Below are positions 1 through 11,159 of a stretch of 64,000 nucleotides of DNA, piece by piece. Source of the stretch: Rostratula benghalensis (Eukaryota > Chordata > Aves > Charadriiformes > Rostratulidae); assembly GCA_013399305.1 (NCBI GenBank), contig VXAI01000444.1:124001-188000 (forward strand), written 5' to 3'. The first letter of the stretch is position 1, and every line of letters begins with the position of its first letter. The notes under the pieces are model-generated. The model was not told the origin of the DNA. It saw nothing but the letters and a program-made list of their open reading frames with translations, and did no database searches. A program made the position numbers and the translations under genes.

Positions 1-1165
1 TGCCTTACTGAAAAGTTACCTGCACAATTCTCCCACAGATGGCAGTGGGTTCTGAAAGCAGAGAATGCAGTGGTGGTTTCCCACCTTGGCAGTGGCTCTT
101 GCATTTGGGAGGGGATAGTCTGTGCAGGGTACAGCTGAGAAGGGACAGACACTGGAGAACTAGTGATGATCAGCACAAGGGAAGTACAAGTAAATTTTCA
201 GATTTCAAGCAAGAAAGCAAAATTGGCAAATTATCTCCAACGTGGCAACCACATGAAGATTGTGAATTGCAGTGCTGAGGCAGGATGCCTGGGCTGGGCT
301 AGAGAACACTGCCCAGGCTCTGCTCTTCATTCCTGGGAAGCTGTATGGACTCTAGATCTTGGATAACCTAAAAGAGGTGGATTTCCCTGCTTGCTCTCCA
401 GGTAAAAGCCCATCGTGCTGCGCTCTGTCTTGCAGGCAGCTGTAGGTCACAGAGCACTGTCTGTCCATTCAAGTGACTCACAGGGATCTGCAGACCCCTA
501 AATTGTTTCTTGGGGAAGTGTGGCTCTCTGTGCCAGTAGGCTTACACATAGACCCTCTGTCTCCACTGGCTCTGAGCCTCTCTAGTCTCATATTTGTCAT
601 GTAGTCAACACACAAAAGTGGGACCTTGATCTGTAAATGAATAGTGTAAATTCACAGCCAGAGATCCTCCTATGTGTTTTACACATTGAATGTTAATTGT
701 TCTTCTAGAATTAAGATACATATAAAACTGGATGTGAAGGCACAAATTTGCCATCAGAGGCTTTGATATGACGTTTTTCAATATATTCCCCAATATCTTC
801 TGTGCTTCTTTCTAAAATCCAAACCAAAATAGAGGGTAGGGGCAGCAGCCAGCCTCAGAAGCATTAAAATCTCTTGGACTCTGGTTTTCCTTAAATTCCT
901 ACCAGATGTTCATTTCAGTGAACACGCTCCCTTTTGCTGCCTGAGATGGTGTTTCTCCCAGCCCTAAGCACATCTTTTAACGTGTATGCAACAGTACTGG
1001 CAGTTGGTGTGTAAGTTGGTGCTGCAAAATGCTGTAGTGTGGTGTTGTGGCAAGCAGGGATTTTGCTGAGCATTGTTAGCCTTTCATGAGGCTGTTGGTT
1101 CACAAAGCTTAACCTTCTCAGAAATTCCTTTGATGTACTGTAACATTGTTTTGGGTTTTGACTAG
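1..1165 (+). other. NDRG3 intron (partial)
   Basis: Non-coding by inspection. No match to NDRG3 exons, no repeat family recognised. It ends in the acceptor at 1164-1165. Confidence 0.6.
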
Positions 1166-1217
1166 GTGCCCTGCCTTGCTAGTGGTTGGTGACAACTCCC
1201 CTGCTGTGGAAGCAGTG
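1166..1217 (+). CDS. NDRG3: NDRG3 coding exon (GDNSPAVEAV segment)
   Basis: A 52-bp exon after the acceptor TTTTGACTAG and before the donor GTATGT. It begins with the last base of a split codon and encodes CPALLVVGDNSPAVEAV, a strongly conserved NDRG block near the end of the hydrolase-like fold. Confidence 0.92.
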
Positions 1218-4200
1218 GTATGTATATGTGAATATACATATATGTATATCTGATATTAGCTACACAAATCACTTAGCAAACCTGCCTCACCCAGCAGTGC
1301 TTTCACCTTGCACAGAAGGTGGTTCTTTGTCCGGAGTTCTTTTCTAGTCCCCCAGCTATTGTGGCCTGTCAGCCAGTAGTGGGAGAGCCAGGGCTCAGGA
1401 GACTTAATAGTCGTGCAGGACAGCTCTTAGGTGAGGGTGGCAAGATTGGAATAAGAGTCCTTGTGCCCAGACATCTTGCTTGACAAGTGATGCAGAGGAC
1501 CCTTTCAGGAACTCACGTCTTCCCCTGAGCTCTGCCACGCTGCTGCCTAGAGTTCAGTTCAAGTCATGAATTCCTGTTCTCTTGTTGTTGTACTGAGGCT
1601 ACCTAGGGTTTAAAAATAAACAATGTGACTCCAGTTCCTGTGGTGGGGAGTCACACAGAGCTCTGCAAAAGCAGTGTATCATAGGGACAGCAACACTTAC
1701 AAGTACCTCCTTCCTGTTGCTCCACACACCTAAAACCCACTTCCCTCCCAGCACAGTTATAAATGGGGCATAGCACAGCTGCAGTGTGGTTGTGGTGGGT
1801 GTTGCTCCTCCCCTTCAGCCAGTGTCTGTGGGGAGACCAGGGGTTTGTGATCAAAAGCAGTTGTCTTAAGAAACCATGGAGAAGTGCAGGAGCCTCCTGA
1901 ACCAGTAGCTTGGACCTAGGAGCTGTGCATGGAGAACTGCTGCCAGATGTTTTCTGGTCATGGGCTATTGCCTTTTCATCAGCCTGGCCTGGAAGTCTGA
2001 GACATTCTCCAAGTTTTGACTTTGCTAAGATACCATTCCTGAGGATTCTCATTGCTTCCCGCTCACAGCTAGGGGACAGGACAGGGTCTTCTGGATCCTG
2101 GCGTGCCTATCTGGCTGCCCAGGTTCCCAGCTCCGGATAATCTTCCCTGCTGGGGTTACTTTTCCTATAAGGTCCCCACCCATTCCCTTTTTCACAGCAG
2201 CCTTGCTGAGGAGAGGTGGCCATAGCCTCCTCATCTGGCTGGAGGACTGAGTGATATCCCTCCATGCTGCACTGTGCAGTAGTCTCTTTCCCCACCCACA
2301 GACTTGCTGTCAGAGCCCAGAATGTGCTCCAGGGTTCCATAGGACATCCCCAAGACCAGGGAATGATTTCCCTTGAAGTCAAGTCCCCATCTCTCAGAAC
2401 AGTGACATTCTGTCACCACAAGGTTCCCTAGGGTGGGGATACCTGCCTTTCTCTCTGTATCACATTGTTCTCTGCTTCCTTGCTCGCTCCTTGGCCCCAG
2501 AGAAGCTCCCATTGCTGAAAACAGCCACTGCCTCTAGCGCAGCTGCCCCACATTTTACATCTGACTCTTCAAGTGTTCTGTTTGATATCATGTCCCTCTT
2601 CCCTCCTTTTATTTTAGGTCGAATGCAATTCACGTCTTGACCCAACCAAAACCACCCTTTTGAAGGTGAGTGCCACTCCAGAGTTATTCCAGGCTGCACA
2701 AAGACATTATTTTTGCTTAGGCGAGCTCCTTCCATACTTTGAGCTTTAGGAATTTTGTGGAGAGTGATTCAGGGCAGTGTTCTCTCCTGTGTGGAGCCAG
2801 TCTTGGGAGAGAGAACTTGTCAGGGGGTCACTGGATCTCTCCTTTATGGCCATTTCTCTGTTATCTTCAACCAGACAGGAAGACCTGCTGAGAGTTAGCA
2901 GAGGTGTCCTGCTCTCAGCCAGCAACAGCATCACTTCTTCTAGCTTTATAGTGGTCCTCCCTGTCATCACTCTGCAGTGTGCTAGACAGCTGCTGCATAG
3001 ATGTGCAAAGTGACAGGTTTGGGAAGAGTGGCAGGAGGAGCCTGGGACTCCTGGGCTTCTAAAGTGTGGCCTGAGATCACTTGGAGATGCAGCCTGCAAG
3101 GTGCTGGGTTCCTTCAGCAACCAGGAGACATATCATCAGGCCTTGCTTCAGCTTTAGGGAGGAGATGGTAGAAGTCTGCCTCACGCAGCAGTGCAGCCTG
3201 ATGCCATTAACCCGGTGGGGTGGGCAGTGTGACATGGTTCTGAGTTTGTCTACCTGGGGTGGGAAAAACAGGGTTCAACCTCCCTTTTTGTTTCCTATTG
3301 CAGATGGCTGACTGTGGGGGCCTGCCCCAGGTGGTTCAGGTGAGAAATGCCTCTCGGCTCTCCTCTGGCATTTGGGATGTACAGAGCTCTGCTCGCACTA
3401 AAGCCACACTTTCTGTTTCCACAGCCTGGCAAGCTGACTGAAGCCTTCAAGTACTTTGTGCAGGGAATGGGCTACAGTAAGTGGCAGACACAAATTTCTG
3501 ATTTGGAGCAGGGTTGTTGTGAAGGGAACTCTAGTCTTTCTGGTCCATCTGAGCCCATTGGCATCTGTGTCCCCACCTCACCCATGAGTTAGTGTGGTTG
3601 CCAGGAGATCCATCCACACTGAGAAATAAACTAGTGTGCTAACAAACCTTAGCAAACCAGTGTGATTGCCTGGTGTGTTTAATCCACGCTGCCACTGTAG
3701 CAGTGAGCCCTTTTTGGTTGCTGGTGTTGGTAAAACCTTGTAAGTCCGACTTTGTGCCAGTCTGGATGAGTGTGCTCCCAAAAATAGTAAACCTTCTGAA
3801 ATCTGTGCATGCCGTCTCCAAAGGGGAAGGAGTTAGTGGTTCAGCCTCGCGCTTGTGGTGGATATGGGAGAGCTCTTTTCCTTTCTTCTTGGACACACCT
3901 ATTTCTTTCAGACTCTCACCAGGGATAATCTCAGAGAGAAATCCTCCAATGGCAGAACAGAGCTCTGAGTGACTTCTGAGACGCTCAGGGAGCCCAGAGG
4001 GAGCTGTGCTTTGATCTGTTGCATGCCTCTCCCTATGGGTCTCTTCTTGTGGTTGGAGGCAGAAGACATTGTCTGAGTGTGTCAGGCTGACAGCTCTTCA
4101 TACTGGGGGACTTCAGGAGAAGGGCTTTTCAGTGCACTAAAGCAGTTCTACCTCCATTGCAGGCACTTGGCACTGCTCTGTCTTGCTTGCCAGGGGCCAG

Positions 4201-6071
4201 AGCTAGGAGATTCCTTCTGTGGATGATGAACCTTCAAAAGCTGGAATTACAAGAGGGGTTGGTTCATGTGGCTGGTTAACCACTAAGCATGGCCACTGTG
4301 GCAGCTGTGACACTCCCAGTGGTTTCCACATGGCCATAAGTTCTTTGCTAACTCATGGATGACAGGGCTTAGAAGCAGCTCTCCTTTTCCTTAGAGCTAC
4401 ATGTAGTTGACATGAACGTAGTAGGACGATCGTGTTCTCCAAGGCTGGCCAGAAGAGCCTGGTCCTGCAGAGGAGGGTGCCATATGGGAAGGCTCCTTGA
4501 GCCTCACAGCCTGAGAAGATTTCAATGTCCAATGTCCATGTCTCTTGTGTTCCTGGTGTTAGTAAATTCAGCAAGTACCATCACCAGAGCAAGGACTTCA
4601 GCAGCACTTTGGAGGTGAAATATTTTGCAAACAGGATGCACAGCATTGGGGAAAGACAGGGGGTAATTTTCTGCTTCCAGAATTAGCTGCTAGTCCCAGG
4701 ATGGTTTTCCCAGATTCGGTGGACAAGATTGTGTTGGCGCTGCTGAGCTTGGACAGCAAGGCCTCCTCTCTTGGGGAGAACAAGGGAGAAGCAAATCAGC
4801 AGCTTGCCATTTCTAAAAATGCACAAGCCAGTTCCTCAACAGCTATTCTTGTGCCTTCTGCACGTTGACTAAAACAGTTGGACCTGCCTCTGCTCATACT
4901 GCAGGTGGAAGGTAATGCCTCGCAAGAGGCTTGTAGCAGAAAACTGATGCTGCCAGTTCAAGGAAAGACATGAATTTCTGTTCCATATCCAGAGTTATAG
5001 AGTATATACCAGTTTCCCCAATGTAGGAATATGACATCTCTGTTGAGCAGTTGTGGGGTGTCCGGTGGGGAGGTAGGTCACCAGGTACATTGCAATTTCC
5101 AGCTAAAGGCATTGAAGAGATCTGGTACTGACAAGATTTTTAAGTCAGTTTGGCATCTCCTTGAGATGTCCATCAGTAGCTCTTTTCACCAGTAGAAGTG
5201 AAATACTGGGAGCTTTCAGTGCAGTGCTGGGAGTGGAAGGGAAAGTAACTGGGGATCCCAGGAACAGTGCAGCTGCTCGACTCACACCACAACTAATTGG
5301 CTCTTTCCTGTATTCGTCCCTTTCCTTGTCTGGTGGTGTTTCCAGTCCCTTATGTGCAGCTCAGCCACCTAAGCACTGAGTCAGGTACCTTCAACTGTGC
5401 ATCCGCCTTGGCCCAAGTCTGTGTTCCGAGTCGAATGATTCTTCGGGTGCATTGCTCTGTCTCAGCATGTCCTGCTGGCCTGCTGTGGGCTAGGCTGATC
5501 CATTGTACAATGTGTATGCTATGTTTTTTTCACCTTTCATTTGTATTTTGTTGATTGTTGCATGACTTAATCTCTGTGGTTTTCTAGAGTGATGAGACTG
5601 ACTTTCAAAAGGTCGTCTGTACGACAGCTGCCTTGGTTTGCACAGACACCATGACTGCACTTGCAAATGATCAGTTACACTTCTGGCATTTGCTCACTGC
5701 AGACCTTTTGAAACTGGGCCTTAAACATCTTGCTTTAGACGTGCAAAGACTTAATTTTGGCAGTGAGGAGTGAGTTTTCTTTCTGAGGGTATAGCTCTCT
5801 GTGCTTGCCCAGGGACACGTATCTGAGTGACTGTGATACTTGCTCTAAGAACTGCCTCCTTTTCTAAGTCCCACATTTGTTCTTTCTTGCAGTGCCAGCA
5901 GCCAGTATGACCAGGCTGATGCGCTCCCGTACTCACTCCTCCTCTAGCGTGGGCTCTGGCGAGAGCATCCGCAGCCGGTCTCATACTAGCAACCATGGGG
6001 AAGGAAGTGCTGGAACCCCAGACGGAATTGACCTCCCGGATGCACCTCAAACCATGGAAGTATCCTGTTAG
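1166..6071 (+). CDS. NDRG3: NDRG3, C-terminal part (5 coding exons, gene starts upstream)
   Basis: N-myc downstream regulated family member, a cytosolic alpha/beta-hydrolase-fold protein without hydrolase activity. In mammals NDRG3 is linked to hypoxia and lactate signalling. Exons at 1166-1217, 2618-2665, 3304-3339, 3425-3476 and 5893-6071 join in phase and give about 121 C-terminal residues, beginning CPALLVVGDNSPAVEAV and ending QTMEVSC. Family landmarks are GDNSPAVEAVVECNSRL, KMADCGGLPQVVQ and PGKLTEAFKYF. The assignment to NDRG3 rather than NDRG1 rests on QVVQPGKLTEAF, SRTHS, GSGES and the QTMEVSC end, and on the lack of NDRG1's tandem GTRSRSHTSE decapeptides. The neighbour SLA2 on the same strand agrees. 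No exon for the preceding GRRDLEIERP-type segment was seen in bases 1-1165, so the window opens inside an intron. NDRG1 is the alternative, judged much less likely. Confidence 0.9.
1218..2617 (+). other. NDRG3 intron
   Basis: A 1.4-kb intron. A short alternating TATA/CATA stretch lies at about 1219-1250 just inside the donor. Nothing else recognised. Confidence 0.7.
2618..2665 (+). CDS. NDRG3: NDRG3 coding exon (VECNSRLDPTKTTLLK)
   Basis: A 48-bp phase-0 exon with a pyrimidine-rich acceptor (CCTTTTATTTTAG) and donor GTGAGT. It encodes VECNSRLDPTKTTLLK. The DPTKTTLLK half looks more like NDRG1, and the SRL half like NDRG3. Confidence 0.93.
2666..3303 (+). other. NDRG3 intron
   Basis: A 638-bp intron bounded by GTGAGT and TTGCAG. 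No repeats or conserved reading frame recognised. Confidence 0.75.
3304..3339 (+). CDS. NDRG3: NDRG3 coding microexon (MADCGGLPQVVQ)
   Basis: A 36-bp phase-0 exon between acceptor TATTGCAG and donor GTGAGA. It encodes twelve residues, MADCGGLPQVVQ, matching the family exactly. Its ATG is internal and is not a start codon. Confidence 0.93.
3425..3476 (+). CDS. NDRG3: NDRG3 coding exon (PGKLTEAFKYF)
   Basis: A 52-bp exon between acceptor TTTCCACAG and donor GTAAGT. It encodes PGKLTEAFKYFVQGMGY and leaves one base, A, which joins TG of the next exon to make Met. Confidence 0.93.
3477..5892 (+). other. NDRG3 last intron
   Basis: A 2.4-kb intron. Mammalian NDRG3 has isoforms with an extra small exon in this part of the gene. 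I looked for an in-phase counterpart and could not support one. No transposable element recognised. Confidence 0.65.
5893..6071 (+). CDS. NDRG3: NDRG3 terminal coding exon
   Basis: Acceptor TTCTTGCAG; the stop codon TAG is at 6069-6071. It encodes the Ser/Arg-rich tail that starts PAASMTRLMRSRTHSSSS, passes through GSGES and a single RSRSHTS unit, and ends MEVSC. In mammals the tail of NDRG proteins is phosphorylated. The last about 20 residues before QTMEVSC diverge from human NDRG3 as I recall it. Confidence 0.94.
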
Positions 6072-7410
6072 GCAGGAGCCCCTCTTCTGGATTCAGACAA
6101 CTCCACTTGCCCCCACTGAACCCACTCAGAATCTACCATTTCATCCAACATGACATTAACTGTTCTAACTTGTGCATGCCCATCTGAGCTGCCACCTCCT
6201 TGGTAGTCTGTACCTGGAATTACTTTGGTCCTTTCTGTATGCCCTTGGCATCGAAGCCTCTTTAAAACTCATTAACATTCCACAGTCTTAGCAAGTCATG
6301 TTACTGTACATGCTGATGCCATCTCCTTTTGTGCTGTATATCAATCCAGATGACAGCTGTTGTCTCTCCTGTTCATTTAAATATAATTTGTGGCTTTGTG
6401 AGGTTCAGAATTGCTTTCTAGTTGTGCTTCCGCTAAAGGACCCTTCTGGTGCTGTTGGTATGGCATCTGTGGGATGTGGGAAAGCACGACCATGATGATG
6501 TGAAACTCCAGGCACTGAAGCCGGTGATGGTCTTGGGCAGAGCTGTGCCTGGATTGCAGAGCCCACCAGAAGGTCTTTGTGTCCCAGGACTCTTGGCAAC
6601 GCCAGGCAGCCTGGGGAAAGCAAATGGTCAGAAATGCTGTCTTGGTCTCATCTCTGTATGTGTGTTAAGAAGGGGCAGAGGGATTTCTTACCTGAGTCTC
6701 CTGAAAGAGCAAAACAATTAATAAGAAAACACTAACCAAGGTGCACTATTAACCAAGTACAAGGGATTAAATCACAGCAGCCCTGGCTTCCAGACCACCT
6801 TTGCTGGCCTCTCCCAGAGAAGGGCCAGATGCAGTTAACACAGTCACTATTCTACCCTGGCACAAGTGGATCTGTAACATCAAGCAGGTTGTGAAACAGG
6901 CAGCAGTGCCCCTAGCCAGGGAGGAAACCTAGAAATCTCCTGCACTGCCAGCTCTGTGTCCTGCTGGTGCTGCCCTGGGCAGGGGTCTGAGGCTCAGGAA
7001 ACACCAGTGAGTGAAGTGACGGCCAGCAGATGGCCAGTCATGTGAGTTGGGTCAGAAGTGTGAATGCCTCTGTGCAGGTACTATTTACTGTCCTCATGGA
7101 ATTCACAATTCTGCTGCCCTTTTACATCTGGACGGGTCACAGAGGGCAAGAGGCAAGTGCCTCCTGCGTGCCAGGATCTAGCTGTTAATGGGAAAAAAAG
7201 GGATGAGTGGTCAGGCTGCTACAGTCTCAACAGCTGAGCAAAACATTCTTTCTTAACTGTTGAGGAGTCCTGACTCACTGGGAGCTAGCTCCTCCAAGAG
7301 TCATGCTCATGTTCTGCTCCATTTCAGGTAGGGAATGGGACTGGGAGGCTCTGCCTGAGGGGGACTTTGTACCAGTTATTAAATAAAGCTATAACAGAGT
7401 TCCATTGTTA
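6072..7410 (+). other. NDRG3: NDRG3 3'UTR
   Basis: About 1.3 kb after the NDRG3 stop codon without splice signals or a credible reading frame, running to the poly(A) signal at 7382. The exact cleavage point is inferred. Confidence 0.75.
7382..7387 (+). terminator. NDRG3 poly(A) signal
   Basis: A canonical AATAAA followed about 25-60 bases later by a strong GT-rich tract (CTGTGGTGTTTGGGTGTTTG), the usual cleavage and polyadenylation context. It is the best signal between the NDRG3 stop codon and SLA2. Confidence 0.85.
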
Positions 7411-10070
7411 CCTTGTGAGCCTGTGGTGTTTGGGTGTTTGTCTTGGCTTGACCCGGTTTTGTCAGTTCTGGTGTCTCCTGCCATGAGAGGCAAATGCTTC
7501 CCTGCAGCAGGGGCAGCTCCAGCCACTTCCTTGCAGCAGAGTGGGAGCAGTGGGGGGGGCAGCCCCTGGAGAAGGCTGCCTAAAGGCACTGCTGAGCTGA
7601 CTGCTGCCAAAATGCAAAAAGAAACTTCCAACTTTAACAGAGCAGAGATCAAATGGCAGGTTTGCTGTCAAACAGGCAAAACATCAAGAATTATGTCTGA
7701 AGGTGAGCATTAAGAGCTGCCTTCCCTGGTGAGCAGTGCTTTGCACCAGCGTGTTTTACGGCTCTAACACAAAGGTGACCTGTAAAGCCAGTGCCAAGGC
7801 AGTTGTGATGTGAAAAGGCTGTGGGCAGGTTAAAGGCAGCACGAGGTCACTTTGCGCGTTTGCACTGGATCCAGTCGTTCAACTCGACTCCATCTGCCTT
7901 TCAGATCCGGTTTTCACTCTCACATTTCAGGGGTCTGCCATCTTTCACAGAAAGCTCACTGGGACTGAGGAGGGTTAACCTGTCAAGTCATGCATTAGTC
8001 CTGGTCTTGCTGTGGTGCCCACGGGGTGGCCTCCTGCAGCCTCGGGCTTTGACTTTTTGAAGACCTTGGGGAGGTCAGTGCAGGAGCTGAGACAAAGCGG
8101 TTTCATGAATCAGAAACTGAATGAATGGTGAAAAAAAGGGAGGAATTGGCCAGTCATACTAATCAGCAAGTAGTGATGTGACAAAGTGATTAAATGAACA
8201 AAAACACAAGTTTGAGTACATATACAGGGGACTTTGAAAGCGATCAGGCCACCAGATGCCTGTGAGATTTGTTGTTGCTAAGTGCAAGTGCTGGATGCAA
8301 AGCAACGTATGCAAGAGGAGCTGATGTACGTGCAGCACGGTGATTTAATGCCAGCTAACTACACTGAGAAATGTTTCTTCTCCAAGTTCCCTTATGAAAA
8401 TAGAACAGACCAAAAGAAAGGCAAACCCAATATTAAAATTACAATAAAGTTAGTTAGGAGGAAGTAATACCACAGCAGGGGTTCATGCAAGCTCGCTGAG
8501 TACTGGTTATGATGATGTGGAGCAGGAGCGGTCAGAGCCATGGACTGCCTGTGGTCAAGGAACTCAGTAAATAAATGAGATTTTTAGCAATTTGGAAGGG
8601 GGAGTGATTAAGAAGAGAGTTTTGTTGCCATGGTGGTTCATAGGCAAGATTTGTGGTGAGGGTTGACATATATTGTATTACCCCAAAGATAACTGCAAAA
8701 AGTGAACTTGTTTTTACATAAGCGTGTGCTTTGTTTTTCCTCATAAAAAATAGAAAATCAAAGCTAAATACAAGCTGGGGAATGAATTTAATAAAGGACA
8801 AAGTGTTTCCTTGGGTGGCAAGAGCAATGCCAACCAAATCCAGGAGCAGGGCTTGAACTTGGGCTTTCCTGGGTTGGGATCCTACACCATGCGGGCCCTG
8901 GCCCTGCTGCCGGGGTGGGACCTGGACACCTGGCTGAGGGACTTGGTTGTTCATTGCCACAGCTCGAGGGACAGCTCTGAGGAGACTCAGTCCCTGTGAA
9001 ATGACGAGTGTTTCTGTGACCTTGTTCTTCTGGGTGGAGCTGGGATGCTGAGATGCACAGGTGGATGGAGATGGCACTTTCCAACTCTCCCACATCTTTA
9101 GGATGGAATTCCCAGTTGCTTAAAACCTTGGGACAGGCTCATTCAACAGCACTCCCAGCCTAAAATACCAGATCTTTGCATTGGTAAAAGTGTGCATCCT
9201 TTTCTTCAGCAGCACAGGGCGAGTCTTGAGGATCTCAGCTCTGCTGAAGGTTTCTCAGCTCACTGACAGAAAAAAACACTCTCACAGACATGGGCTGAGG
9301 TTTCTGCTGGATGTCACCCAGAAAACCACGGTTCTTCAACAAGGCAGCTTCATTCTGCTGAACCCAGCACTGGCCTCAGCTGCAGCTGTGGACACTGCAC
9401 TCACCACTGGACATGCTCCTTGGTGGAAAATGATGGCATCAAACTTTTCTTGTCACGTCAGATGACGCTGTGAGGTGTACAAGCCAAAAATTTTGTTTTG
9501 GGATGCTCAGAACTGATACTGGGAAATTTTTTTTCTCCCTTGGTTTGTTTTTCATTTTTTTAAAGCCAGGAGGTGGGGGGGTGGGGTGATAGGTGGTGAG
9601 GAATAGCAATCCCTGGAGGTTTTCAGGATGGAGCTGCAGCTCAGCTGATGTAGCTGATGTCAATCACATTGAGGAGGAAGCAGCACTGGGGGCTCCCCTC
9701 ACCCCCCCCCCCAAAGCTGGGTGGGACTGTCTTCAGCCTTCACACATAACCCAGGCTGGCATGGCCACAGCTGGACCAGCATGGATCAGCATTGTGCCGG
9801 GGGTGGAGGGCACCAGTGCACATCCACCTCCCAGCAATGCAGTGTCCTGAAAGCAGGGCATGGCCCTGCTGCTGTGGCCACTGCCCCAGGGAGGGACCCT
9901 GGGTCCTCCGTGTTTGTCCTGGCTGGGGACGGTGCTTGTCCAGTCCCAGCAGCTGAGTCCTGGAGTCAGCGCTGCTCCAACTTGTGTGATCCTAGCCCTC
10001 CCTCTTGCCCACCCCCCCCCCGCATCCCCCCCAGATCCCATGCAATGACCATAGCACTTTGAGTGCCCTT
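7411..10070. other. Intergenic region NDRG3-SLA2
   Basis: About 2.7 kb without a supported gene. GC content rises toward SLA2, and there are C-rich runs at about 9703-9712 and 10010-10022. A 564-bp open frame on the minus strand (8532-9095) has no recognisable domain and is not called as a gene. Confidence 0.6.
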
Positions 10071-10190
10071 GGGGATTTGCATAGGCTTTGTCCCCCGAGG
10101 GACACAACTGAGCAAGTTGGTGGCTGAGAGAAAAAGAGAAAAACCCCACTCCGCCCCAGCGTGCACACACGTCACAGGAAGCAGTGGCAG
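10071..10190 (+). promoter_or_regulatory. SLA2: Putative SLA2 promoter with lymphoid-type motifs
   Basis: Three motifs lie within about 110 bp and 0.9-1.0 kb before the SLA2 start codon: an exact octamer ATTTGCAT (10075-10082, bound by Oct-1/Oct-2), a GA-rich IRF-like stretch (10128-10143), and ACAGGAAGC (10174-10182), an ETS/PU.1-type core. SLA2 is expressed in lymphoid cells in mammals, so the combination is plausible. The promoter role and start site are inferred. Confidence 0.4.
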
Positions 10191-10443
10191 CCCCAGCTTT
10201 GCCAGCAGCGCTGCCGGGAGCAGCCCCGGCTCTGGCACCTGAAAGTACAGAAAGCTCGAGCAGAGGGAGGAGAACAAACCAAGGTCTTGCACGGGGTTGT
10301 CATGCACGAGGTAGATCCACTGCACCAGAAGGACTCTCTGCAACCTGGTGCCCTGAGGACCCACAACACAGAAGCAACCCACAGGGAAAAGCCCAGCTGT
10401 GTCTGCCCAGCCCAGATGGTGCCCACACAACAGTGAGGGGCAG
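10190..10443 (+). other. SLA2: Possible SLA2 noncoding exon 1
   Basis: The segment ends in a perfect donor, CAG|GTAAGT (10441-10449), and follows the octamer/ETS cluster. No SLA2 coding residues occur before the exon with the start codon, so a noncoding first exon is expected. Its 5' end is a guess. Confidence 0.4.
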
Positions 10444-11071
10444 GTAAGTGGGGTTTGCCCCCTTCCCACTGAGTGCAGCAGCAGGTTGGGGTTCGGGAGT
10501 GCACCCCATGGTAGGTCTAGGTAACACACAGCTTTGGTTGCATGTCTCCATGCTGAGGAACTGAAACAGGCAGAAGGGTGTCCCCATAGCTGCTGTCTTC
10601 CCTATGGGACCTGGCAGCTTGCTGCATTAGGATGGGGGTGACCCACACACCGGGGGACACTGGGCTAGGGCAGGATGGCAGCACTGAGCAGGGCCAGGGG
10701 CATGGGGCAACCATGGGGATGTGGATTCCCAGTCCTGGGGCTCTCCCCAGGTTGAGCTGCAAGTCCCCAGCTGCCCTCCAGTTTCCTCAAAGGCCTCCCC
10801 AGGGAGCTGCTGCCAAGCTCAGCCCCTGCCCAGAGCCCTGCCCTGGCCTTGGCTTTCTCAGGAGCTGTTGTGCTGGCATCACCCTGCAGCAATCCCCTCT
10901 GCCATGTGATACACGAGTCTGCAACCCAACACGGCCATGCCATGGGGACTGTGGCTCTGCATGGGACTGACTCCTTTGCCCTGGGCTCACAGTGCTGCTG
11001 GCACCAAGGCCTGAGTCTCTCCTTCCCTCCCACCAAGCCCAGGGTCCAGGGGCAGGTGTGGAACCCAAGGG

Positions 11072-11159
11072 ATGGGGATCCTGCCCAGCCGGGAGAAGAA
11101 ACTCAGCAGCCCACCAGTGGCTGCCGACACCGCACAGCCCCCACTGCTCATGCAGACAG
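11072..11159 (+). CDS. SLA2: SLA2 coding exon 1 (start codon, myristoylation end)
   Basis: Start ATG at 11072, chosen because MGILPSREKKLSSP aligns with the human MGSLPSRRKS start and leaves Gly2 for myristoylation. Donor ACAG|GTAAGT. The upstream acceptor is uncertain; TCACAG ending at 10991 and AGCCCAG ending at 11042 are both possible. Confidence 0.88.

Noticed and set aside
1166..6071. NDRG1 instead of NDRG3
   Set aside because: Some residues (CPALL, DPTKTTLLK, MTRLMRSRT) are NDRG1-like, but QVVQPGKLTEAF, RTHS, GSGES, QTMEVSC, the absence of tandem decapeptides and the SLA2/PHF20 context favour NDRG3.
8532..9095. A 187-codon minus-strand frame between NDRG3 and SLA2
   Set aside because: No recognisable domain, no splice or promoter context, and mixed composition. 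It might be part of an old DNA transposon, but I could not support that.
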